Under the pieces are notes generated by a model. That model did not search any database and was not told the DNA's origin. It worked only from the letters and a program-made list of their open reading frames with translations. Shown here one piece after another: positions 1 through 5,520 of a stretch of 5,536 nt of DNA. Source of the stretch: Schleiferiaceae bacterium (GTDB taxonomy: Bacteria > Bacteroidota > Bacteroidia > Flavobacteriales > Schleiferiaceae); the NCBI GenBank assembly GCA_030829675.1, contig JAURAE010000081.1, forward strand, positions 1 to 5,536. The letters are read 5' to 3'. How positions within the stretch are numbered: the first letter of the stretch is position 1; every line of letters begins with the position of its first letter. A program made the translations under genes and the position numbers.

Positions 1-1443
1 TCACTCTTTGGGGGTCGCCCGGGAATGATTTCCGGTGCCACCGGAGCCATGGCCGTGGTGATGGTGCATTTGATCCAACTAGGAAATAGCGTTGGTGAAG
101 GCATGGGCATGGAGATGCTAGGGCTTTCTTGGTTGTTCATTACCCTACTCTTCGTCGGGGCCATCCAAATAGTCGCTGGATTGTTCCGTCTAGGAAAGTT
201 TGTACGCCTCATCCCCCATCCAGTAATGATGGGATTTGTCAACGGTTTGGCCATCGTGATCTTCTTGAGCCAATTAGGCATGTTTACGCACAATGTGAAT
301 GGCCATAAGGTTTGGATTGAAGGCACAGAGCTATATACCATGATGGGACTCGTAGGGTTGACCATGGCCATCATGTGGTTGTTGCCTAAAGTAACTAAAG
401 TAGTACCCGCGGCATTGACCGGCATCATCGTCGTAGCCGCCATTGCCATAGGATTTAATATGGATGTAAGCACCGTAGGATCCTTCATAAGAGAAGGCGG
501 CGGTGAGGGACTAAAAGGCGGTTTGCCACAGTTCCAATGGAATATCTTCACCCTCTTCGACACCATGCAAGGACATTGGGGTACGGTGATCAGTACTGCC
601 TTCTTGTTGGCGGCCGTTGGCTTGATAGAAAGCTTGATGACCTTGAATTTGGTCGATGATTTAACCGAAACCCGTGGTTCAGGAAACCGCGAATGTATTG
701 CCCAAGGATCTGCAAATTTGATCAACGGTTTGTTTGGCGGCATGGGCGGTTGTGCCATGATCGGTCAAAGTATTATTAACGTGAATTCTGGTGGCCGTGG
801 CCGATTATCTGGTGTGGTTGCCGCCCTCGGGTTGCTCAGCTTCATTCTTTTCGGTGCCCCGCTCATCGAGCGCATTCCTATCGCCGCTTTGGTCGGTGTG
901 ATGTTCATGGTCGTGATCGGCACCTTTGCGTGGTCGAGCTTCCGCATCTTGCGTAAAATTCCGGTAGCCGATGCCTTTGTATTGATTGCGGTCAGTGCTA
1001 TTACTGTATGGCAAGATTTGGCCATTGCCGTGATTTCCGGGGTGATCATGAGTGCCCTGAAATTTGCTTGGGAGAATGCCGTTCGCATTCGTGCCCGCAA
1101 GCGCATTAAAGAGGATGGCACGAAAGTCTATGAGATCTGGGGACCACTATTCTTCGGTTCGGTACAATCCTTTGCGACCAAGTTTGACGTGAAAAACGAT
1201 CCCGCCAAGGTGGAAATTGATTTCATCGAATCTAGAGTGAGCGACCACAGTGGCATTGAAGCCATTGAGCGAGTAATCGACAAATACTTGGCCGCCGGAA
1301 AAGAAGTGGTCTTGACCCACCTAAGCCCTGAGTGTAAGGCTATTTTGAACAAGGCAAATCCTGCCTTTGATAAATACATCCAAAGTTCGATTGAAGATCC
1401 GCGTTACCACGTAGTGACAGATTTGATGGACGCCGAGGTATAA
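1..1443 (+). CDS. SulP/SLC26-family anion permease with STAS domain, 5'-truncated
   Basis: This is an inner-membrane anion transporter of the SulP family, whose members carry sulfate, bicarbonate or dicarboxylates; the substrate cannot be read from the sequence. The frame is open to the left edge and the first codons (SLFGGRPG, then MISGATGA) match the conserved early SulP segment, so the Met at 25 is internal and roughly the first 70-90 residues lie outside the window. Numbering from that Met, hydrophobic membrane segments lie near 31-56, 62-87, 105-120, 126-144, 186-206, 262-280, 286-303 and 314-347. The family signature runs from about N231 through GGMGGCAMIGQS to SGGRGRLSG at about 262, and E202-S203-L204 is also typical. 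A short STAS domain follows (about 365-472), with the strand VEIDF at 396-400 and the conserved DHSG at 407-410. The family call is secure. The compact STAS resembles BicA-like bacterial members, which is only a hint at bicarbonate. Confidence 0.93.
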   Translation, partial: SLFGGRPGMISGATGAMAVVMVHLIQLGNSVGEGMGMEMLGLSWLFITLLFVGAIQIVAGLFRLGKFVRLIPHPVMMGFVNGLAIVIFLSQLGMFTHNVNGHKVWIEGTELYTMMGLVGLTMAIMWLLPKVTKVVPAALTGIIVVAAIAIGFNMDVSTVGSFIREGGGEGLKGGLPQFQWNIFTLFDTMQGHWGTVISTAFLLAAVGLIESLMTLNLVDDLTETRGSGNRECIAQGSANLINGLFGGMGGCAMIGQSIINVNSGGRGRLSGVVAALGLLSFILFGAPLIERIPIAALVGVMFMVVIGTFAWSSFRILRKIPVADAFVLIAVSAITVWQDLAIAVISGVIMSALKFAWENAVRIRARKRIKEDGTKVYEIWGPLFFGSVQSFATKFDVKNDPAKVEIDFIESRVSDHSGIEAIERVIDKYLAAGKEVVLTHLSPECKAILNKANPAFDKYIQSSIEDPRYHVVTDLMDAEV

Positions 1444-1459
1444 TTACTACCTTACTTCC

Positions 1460-2848
1460 ATGAAACACCTCGCGCCTCTCCTTCTGATCGTCTTGCTGGC
1501 CTCCTGCGAAAAGGAACCCGTGGATTGTTGTGATCCCAATCCAAACCCCGTCGACACCACCGGCAACCCTGGAGATGGCTACACCCAATATGGCACGCCG
1601 TTCGATGCGGTGCCTGTACCTGCTGATGTGGTGATGTATGAGATCAACCCATTAGTGTTTTCAGCTTCACGAGATTTTGCAGGCATCATGCCCCGCTTGG
1701 ATAGCATCAAAGATCTCGGAGTAAATGTGATCTGGCTGATGCCGGTCTATGAGATGGGATTGCTCAACAGCGTAGGTTCGCCCTATTGCATCAAAGATTA
1801 CAAGAGCCTCAATCCTAATTATGGGAATTTAGACGACCTGCGCGAACTGGTTGATAGCGCCCACGCCAAGGGTATGGCCGTGATGATGGATTGGGTCGCC
1901 AACCACACCTCTTGGGATCATATCTGGATGGCTGATGAAAGCTTCTATGTCAAGCAAAACGGAGTGATTATTCATCCCCCAGGAACGAATTGGCAAGATG
2001 TCGCCGAACTCAACTACAGCAACGCTGAAATGCGTGGAGAGATGATCAGCGCCATGAAATATTGGGTCCTTGAGGCCAATATTGACGGCTACCGCTGTGA
2101 TTACGCTACAGGCGTGCCCGGCTGGTTTTGGGAAGAAGCCATCGACACCTTGCGCAGCCTCCCCAACCGCGACCTAATCATGTTCGCGGAATCTGATGAT
2201 TTGAGCCTCTTGAACAAAGGATTTGATATGGCCTTCAGCTGGGGCTTCTACGGTAAGAGCCTCGGAGTCTTCACTCAGGGTGATGATGCACGCGGGCTTT
2301 ATACCAAGCACGCGACCGAATTCTTCAGCCTCGACCCCGGTAAAACCATGGTACGCTTTGTGACCAACCACGACCAAAACGCTTGGGACAACACCCCACA
2401 AGCACTTTTTGGTAGCCAGGACAAGGTCATGAGTGCCTTTGTATTGGCCACTACCATGGGCGGCGTGCCGTTATTGTACAATGGCCAAGAGAAAGCGTTG
2501 CCGTACAAGCTGCCGTTCTTCACGCCGACGAGTGTGGCCATTAATTGGTCCCTAAATCCTGAGATAACGAAGGAATACAAGGCGATCTTATCGGCGTACA
2601 ACACCTACGATGCGCTTAGAGGGGAATCTAGGACCAATTTATCTACGTTCAACATCGCCGCCTTCACCGCCACCGGCACTGGGCATGAGGCTCTCGTTGC
2701 CGTCAATCCGCGGAACTCTGCGATGAGCATAGGACTGCCTAGTGATTGGCAAAGTATTTCCGTGCTTGATCCTATTAGCGGCGCAACCGTAAATACAGGC
2801 ACCACCTTGATGTTGGCGCCGTATCAGTATCAGGTCTTTATTAAGTAG
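1460..2848 (+). CDS. GH13 alpha-amylase-family glycoside hydrolase, lipoprotein
   Basis: This is a retaining alpha-glucan hydrolase or transglycosylase of family GH13 in a (beta/alpha)8 barrel; the exact substrate is undetermined. The N-terminus is a lipoprotein signal with lipobox L13-A14-S15-C16. The following E17-K18-E19 is charged, like Bacteroidota surface-export signals, so display on the cell surface is possible (inference). A Pro/Asn/Asp-rich linker with a Cys pair spans about 23-40. All four GH13 regions are present: D144-WVA-N148-H149 (I); G210-Y-R212-C-D214 with nucleophile D214 (II); FAE244 with acid/base E244 (III); N303-H304-D305 with the transition-state-stabilising Asp (IV). 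The later GVPLLYNGQE (335-344) is also typical. A small C-terminal beta domain spans about 390-462. At 462 residues it lacks the binding-module inserts of longer starch-utilisation amylases such as SusG. It starts 16 bases after the permease stop with no Shine-Dalgarno, and the lipoprotein signal fixes the start. No SusC/SusD partner is visible. Confidence 0.93.
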   Translation: MKHLAPLLLIVLLASCEKEPVDCCDPNPNPVDTTGNPGDGYTQYGTPFDAVPVPADVVMYEINPLVFSASRDFAGIMPRLDSIKDLGVNVIWLMPVYEMGLLNSVGSPYCIKDYKSLNPNYGNLDDLRELVDSAHAKGMAVMMDWVANHTSWDHIWMADESFYVKQNGVIIHPPGTNWQDVAELNYSNAEMRGEMISAMKYWVLEANIDGYRCDYATGVPGWFWEEAIDTLRSLPNRDLIMFAESDDLSLLNKGFDMAFSWGFYGKSLGVFTQGDDARGLYTKHATEFFSLDPGKTMVRFVTNHDQNAWDNTPQALFGSQDKVMSAFVLATTMGGVPLLYNGQEKALPYKLPFFTPTSVAINWSLNPEITKEYKAILSAYNTYDALRGESRTNLSTFNIAAFTATGTGHEALVAVNPRNSAMSIGLPSDWQSISVLDPISGATVNTGTTLMLAPYQYQVFIK

Positions 2849-2868
2849 AAATACTTGTTTTACTTTTT
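2843..2868 (+). terminator. weak candidate terminator after the amylase gene
   Basis: AAGTA (2843-2847) pairs with TACTT (2852-2856) around a GAAA loop and is followed by a T-rich run, GTTTTACTTTTT. The stem is only five A/T-rich pairs and overlaps the stop codon of the hydrolase gene, so it may not function; read-through into the next gene is possible. Confidence 0.25.
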
Positions 2869-2936
2869 AATAACACGAACGTTTAATTAGTTGATTTATA
2901 ATTAATTAAATTCAATCTAATTAAATCATTTACCTC
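2849..2936 (+). promoter_or_regulatory. A/T-rich intergenic leader before the first TPR protein
   Basis: This 88-base spacer is strongly A/T-rich, unlike the G/C-richer genes to its left, and is the natural place for a promoter of the gene at 2937. I could not find a convincing TTG / TAnnTTTG pair at 19-21 base spacing; TACTTTTT at 2861-2868 resembles a -7 box but lacks a matching upstream element. There is no Shine-Dalgarno before the ATG, which is usual in Bacteroidota. It contains the self-complementary core TAATTAATTA and a 19-base stretch nearly repeated upstream of the paralogue. Confidence 0.4.
2891..2909 (+). repeat. A/T-rich 19-base element, copy 1 (upstream of plus-strand TPR gene)
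   Basis: TTGATTTATAATTAATTAA matches positions 5303-5321 at 18 of 19 bases in the same plus-strand orientation. Copy 1 ends 27 bases before the ATG at 2937. The TTAATTAA core is palindromic, so the element can be read from either strand in part. Low sequence complexity makes chance similarity possible. Confidence 0.4.
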
Positions 2937-4037
2937 ATGAAAAAACTATGCTTGCTCCTAACCGCGCTCGCATTTACTCAATGCGTAAATGACACTCTTA
3001 CTGAATCTGAAGTCTCAGATTTTGTTACGTCTCACTTCAATGAAAAAGTGGGATACGATGATGCCGTAGATTCTTTTATTGAAGACATCGGTGAAGATTT
3101 GACAGTTCTCAACACATTATGGGGACAATCAAGACTATTTCCTGTAGAGAATGTAGAAGGCGATTGGTTCTATGAAGATTCCGTTACTGTAGAAATTTTT
3201 GACATCTACATAAACGGTGGTACAGCTGTTGTTTTAGGTTCCGATAAATATTGGATAGACGGTGAAGCGACCAGTACTTCGAGATTCTGCGGAACTGTAA
3301 TAAGAGAAAACGGGAAGCTAGTCTGGAAACGCTACGCCTTTGCTTCAGAGAATCAAAGAGCCGCAGATTTTGTTTGGCCATCCGTTGATGGTGAAGGTGC
3401 CTTAGATTCTTACAATGCCATGCGCAACGCTATGGTGAATCTTCGAAATTCTGATGGCTTAAAGATGTCCGATTCATTGGTAGAAGCATACCCTGACTGG
3501 GCATCGGCGCATCTTGGTCAATTACATTATTATATCCTTGCCGGAGATGAAGATAATTTGCGCTCCAAACTCGCCGAAGCCCAAACTAAATTAGACGGCG
3601 CCACAGCTGCAGAGAAAACTCTAATCAGCGCCTATAATCCTGATTTAACTAGAGAAGAAAGGAGAAATACCCTTGCCAAGGCACTAGGTTTCGCAGGCGA
3701 TGACCCAATGATTCGATTCTGGTATACTTGGACTTTAGATGATGTTGATGATAAAATTGCGGTCCTCGAAGCAGGGCTCACAAGATTTCCAGAAAGCTCT
3801 GTCTTAAACAACATGATGGCATACGTTCAAATGGATGCGGGAGATTTAGAAAAGGCTGAACACCATTTAAATGTTTACTTAAGAGTGCACCCAGATGAAG
3901 CAAACGCTTATGATAGTATGGGAGACCTCTTGGTTGAAAAAGGTGATATGGAAGGTGCGAAAAATATGTATTTGAAGGCATCAGAAATGCATCCCGATTT
4001 TGCTGAAGTCAGTAAGCGGAAAGCTGACGAACTTTAA
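2937..4037 (+). CDS. Secreted TPR protein with predicted NTF2/SnoaL-like domain (paralogue A)
   Basis: The function is not known. The 366-residue product begins with MKK and a hydrophobic stretch ending at C16. The lipobox-like sequence F-T-Q-C has Gln at -1, which is not canonical, so it may be a lipoprotein or simply be secreted. Residues about 40-145 look like an alpha+beta NTF2/SnoaL-type fold: helical start, then GGTAVVLGSDKYW (94-106) and SRFCGTVIRENGKLVWKRYAF (115-135), the strand pattern of DUF4440/SnoaL domains. This fold call is inference from the pattern. Helical repeats follow, starting with SDSLVEAYPDWASAHLG (178-194) and ending in two clear 34-residue TPR units at about 287-320 and 321-354. 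TPRs usually bind protein partners. The full-length paralogue on the opposite strand (4156-5247) supports the reading frame. Base use is more A/T-rich than in the amylase gene. It probably has its own promoter in the 88-base spacer and ends at a strong hairpin terminator. Confidence 0.88.
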   Translation: MKKLCLLLTALAFTQCVNDTLTESEVSDFVTSHFNEKVGYDDAVDSFIEDIGEDLTVLNTLWGQSRLFPVENVEGDWFYEDSVTVEIFDIYINGGTAVVLGSDKYWIDGEATSTSRFCGTVIRENGKLVWKRYAFASENQRAADFVWPSVDGEGALDSYNAMRNAMVNLRNSDGLKMSDSLVEAYPDWASAHLGQLHYYILAGDEDNLRSKLAEAQTKLDGATAAEKTLISAYNPDLTREERRNTLAKALGFAGDDPMIRFWYTWTLDDVDDKIAVLEAGLTRFPESSVLNNMMAYVQMDAGDLEKAEHHLNVYLRVHPDEANAYDSMGDLLVEKGDMEGAKNMYLKASEMHPDFAEVSKRKADEL

Positions 4038-4061
4038 ACCTTAACTGAATAGATTGAAGAG

Positions 4062-4086
4062 AAGCTCCCTCCGGGGAGCTTTTTTT
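4062..4086 (+). terminator. intrinsic terminator of plus-strand TPR gene
   Basis: AAGCTCCC (4062-4069) pairs perfectly with GGGAGCTT (4074-4081) around a TCCG loop, followed directly by a run of Ts to 4086. It begins 25 bases after the stop codon of the plus-strand TPR gene and is a textbook rho-independent terminator. Complementary A-richness on the left side is weak, so it mainly serves the plus strand. Confidence 0.9.
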
Positions 4087-4103
4087 AATGATATCCACAA
4101 CAA

Positions 4104-4133
4104 AAATGCCGAGACTCTACAGCCCCGGCATTT
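4104..4133 (-). terminator. intrinsic terminator of minus-strand TPR lipoprotein
   Basis: AAATGCCG (4104-4111) pairs with CGGCATTT (4126-4133) around a 14-base loop. Read on the minus strand, the stem is followed by a T-rich TTGTTG tract. It lies 23 bases beyond the stop codon of the minus-strand gene. The long loop and interrupted T tract make it weaker than its plus-strand neighbour. Confidence 0.7.
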
Positions 4134-4155
4134 GTTATTAATCTAAAAGGTTGGG

Positions 4156-5247
4156 TTATTCCGCTGCTCGATCTGGTTTGAAAGTAAAATTTGTTGGGTC
4201 CATATCCGCTGCTTTTTGGAACATTTCCAAAGCAGATTCTTTGTCGCCATTACGAGCATACCAATCCCCCATTGAATCAAAAGAATTGGCCAAATCTCCA
4301 TTATAATCGACGTTGAATTCGAAGTAATCTTTGGCCTCATCCATTCTGTCTTGAGCCATTAAGATGTAGCCCAATACATTGCATAGACCTGGATTTCCTG
4401 GATGTCTTTCCAAGACTCTGCGAATGACGGCTTCCTTCACCTCCATGTTTGGCTGGTTAAACGAATAGAATGTGGCAATCATTGGAGCGTTTGGAGCAAG
4501 GTTCAATGCATTTTGCCAGTGGTATGTTCTCATTTCAGGCTCATCAGCCGTCATCGCCATCATCCATTGGGTCTCGACTTCGTTTTCTCCCCCCATTTTT
4601 GATTTTACGGTTTCAACTAGTTCCATGAACTTAGCATCGTCTCCGGATTGCCATGCCAATAGCATATGGCCAAAATGCGCAGGAGCATAATCCGGATACT
4701 CTTCGGCTAAAGAGTCGCTGTACGCTGCAGAGGTAGTAAAGCGCAAATGCGTCGAATTTCTTGCCATTCCTCTAAACAGCTCATTGAATCTCTCTTCATC
4801 GATACTTAACTTCATCCAACGATAAGCCAATAAATGCTCGTTGACGGCCATGTTTCGGAGCCACTTAATACTACCATCACTACCCTTTGTGTACATGGCG
4901 TGGTACCTCGTGTTGATATCGAACATTCCATATGTAGATGTACCCTTTCCGAAGGCACTTACCACATTTCCGACGGCCAAGGCTGATACGAATTCTGAGT
5001 GAGTCGTATCCTCATCGAACCAATCTGGAGTGACGGTAATTTCTTCCCTAGGCCAAACAGTACCTGATGCGCCATTATAGAATGCAAAGTCATCATGGAG
5101 TCCATTTTCAAAAGCAGAAGCATGCTCCTCGGTTGGTGCATTTGCCGCTTCCATTTCGCTTTGATAAGTACGAGCCTCGTCGACCGACAAGGAGGTACAG
5201 GATACAGCAAATACGGCTGATCCTGCATAGATCATTAGTTTTTTCAT
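4156..5247 (-). CDS. Lipoprotein with TPRs and predicted NTF2/SnoaL-like domain (paralogue B)
   Basis: The function is not known. The 363-residue product opens with MKKL, a hydrophobic stretch and the lipobox A14-V15-S16-C17, so it is very likely lipidated. Residues about 38-140 align with the N-terminal domain of the plus-strand neighbour: WFDED (76-80) with WFYED, VGNVVSAFG (92-100) with GGTAVVLG, and TRYHAMYTKGSDGSIKWLRN (113-132) with SRFCGTVIRENGKLVWKR. The pattern suggests an NTF2/SnoaL-like fold (inference). The motif SDSLAEEYPDYAPAHFG (177-193) shares 12 of 17 residues with the paralogue. The C-terminus holds two TPR units at about 276-308 and 309-342, the second with FDSMGD where the paralogue has YDSMGD. 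The gene converges on its paralogue, with 118 bases and two terminators between the stops. It has its own candidate promoter upstream. The start is set by the lipoprotein signal; no Shine-Dalgarno is present. Confidence 0.9.
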   Translation of the reverse strand: MKKLMIYAGSAVFAVSCTSLSVDEARTYQSEMEAANAPTEEHASAFENGLHDDFAFYNGASGTVWPREEITVTPDWFDEDTTHSEFVSALAVGNVVSAFGKGTSTYGMFDINTRYHAMYTKGSDGSIKWLRNMAVNEHLLAYRWMKLSIDEERFNELFRGMARNSTHLRFTTSAAYSDSLAEEYPDYAPAHFGHMLLAWQSGDDAKFMELVETVKSKMGGENEVETQWMMAMTADEPEMRTYHWQNALNLAPNAPMIATFYSFNQPNMEVKEAVIRRVLERHPGNPGLCNVLGYILMAQDRMDEAKDYFEFNVDYNGDLANSFDSMGDWYARNGDKESALEMFQKAADMDPTNFTFKPDRAAE

Positions 5248-5281
5248 AACGGTTTTGTCTTGATTATCTGACTTAAGTTAC

Positions 5282-5313
5282 GAAAAATATTTTACTAAGT
5301 ATTTGATTTACAA
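5282..5313 (-). promoter_or_regulatory. candidate Bacteroidota-type promoter for minus-strand lipoprotein
   Basis: On the minus strand, TTG (plus positions 5311-5313) is followed after 21 bases by TATTTTTC (plus positions 5282-5289). This resembles the Bacteroidota consensus of a -33 TTTG and a -7 TAnnTTTG about 19-21 bases apart, with the last G missing. It lies 35 bases before the ATG at 5247, giving a short leader. The A/T-rich setting makes chance matches easy, so this is a candidate only. Confidence 0.45.
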
Positions 5314-5321
5314 TTAATTAA
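5303..5321 (+). repeat. A/T-rich 19-base element, copy 2 (upstream of minus-strand TPR gene)
   Basis: TTGATTTACAATTAATTAA differs from 2891-2909 at one position and lies in the same plus-strand direction, so relative to its gene it is inverted compared with copy 1. It overlaps the -33 end of the candidate promoter of the minus-strand lipoprotein. Confidence 0.4.
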
Positions 5322-5347
5322 TAGAATGATGCAAATTGAGCAACTTT

Positions 5348-5372
5348 GGATTTTTGCCTTCGGCAAAGATCC
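5348..5372. repeat. imperfect palindrome 1, 11-pair hairpin
   Basis: GGATTTTTGCC (5348-5358) pairs with GGCAAAGATCC (5362-5372) around a TTC loop. There are eleven pairs, one of which (5352 with 5368) is G-U in a plus-strand RNA but A-C in a minus-strand RNA. It is the longest of three hairpins in the gene-free block and has no T tract, so it is not an intrinsic terminator. Confidence 0.6.
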
Positions 5373-5402
5373 TTCCTGCTCCAAATTCCGAATCAACAGG
5401 CC

Positions 5403-5424
5403 CTGCGCAGCTATGGCTGCTCAG
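5403..5424. repeat. imperfect palindrome 2, hairpin with one internal mismatch
   Basis: GCAGC (5407-5411) pairs with GCTGC (5416-5420) around TATG. Beyond a single mismatch (5406 against 5421), CTG (5403-5405) pairs with CAG (5422-5424). Eight pairs in total, G/C-rich. Confidence 0.5.
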
Positions 5425-5446
5425 CGGCTTTTCCATCTCCCTGCAC

Positions 5447-5464
5447 CCTGAAGCAAGCTTCGGG
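5447..5464. repeat. imperfect palindrome 3, 7-pair hairpin
   Basis: CCTGAAG (5447-5453) pairs with CTTCGGG (5458-5464) around CAAG. The T5449-G5462 pair is a G-U wobble in plus-strand RNA and an A-C mismatch in minus-strand RNA. The flanks CTTTTCCA (5428-5435) and TGGAAA (5469-5474) could pair partly to enclose this hairpin. Confidence 0.45.
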
Positions 5465-5476
5465 CGCTTGGAAATG

Positions 5477-5511
5477 AAAAAGCCCCGCAACTTTCGTTGC
5501 AGGGCTTTTTT
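5477..5511 (-). terminator. strong hairpin terminator, best read from the minus strand after the edge tRNA
   Basis: GCCC and GCAAC (5482-5485, 5487-5491) pair with GTTGC and GGGC (5496-5500, 5502-5505), flanked by A5 on the left and T6 on the right, so it could stop transcription either way. On the minus strand the loop is GAAA closed by C-G and the single odd position (5486 with 5501) becomes a G-U pair, giving an unbroken 15-pair stem followed by TTTTTC. On the plus strand that position is a C-A mismatch. It lies 9 bases past the discriminator base of the putative tRNA at 5521-5536. Confidence 0.85.
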
Positions 5512-5520
5512 GGTTCTTTG

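Noticed and set aside
765..1379. Minus-strand open frames of about 70-120 codons inside the permease gene.
   Set aside because: They lie antisense to a well-conserved SulP/STAS coding sequence and their translations show no domain or plausible start region.
1..1443. Treating the ATG at 25 as the true start of the permease.
   Set aside because: The eight codons before it are in frame and match the conserved SulP segment FGGRPG, so the gene begins left of the window.
2851..2936. A specific -33/-7 promoter for the plus-strand TPR gene.
   Set aside because: No TTG and TAnnTTTG-like pair with suitable spacing could be found; only an isolated -7-like TACTTTTT is present.
4402..4690. Plus-strand open frames inside the minus-strand TPR lipoprotein gene.
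   Set aside because: Antisense shadows: the minus-strand frame has a full paralogue and a lipoprotein signal, while these have neither.
5314..5436. A 40-codon minus-strand frame with ATG at 5436; the same frame is open to the right window edge.
   Set aside because: It runs through the palindromes, and the open frame continues through the terminator and the putative tRNA end, so openness reflects base composition. There is no export signal or domain pattern to support it.
5346..5477. A 43-codon plus-strand frame starting with TTG.
   Set aside because: Non-ATG start, no leader signal, overlap with all three hairpins and no recognisable protein pattern.
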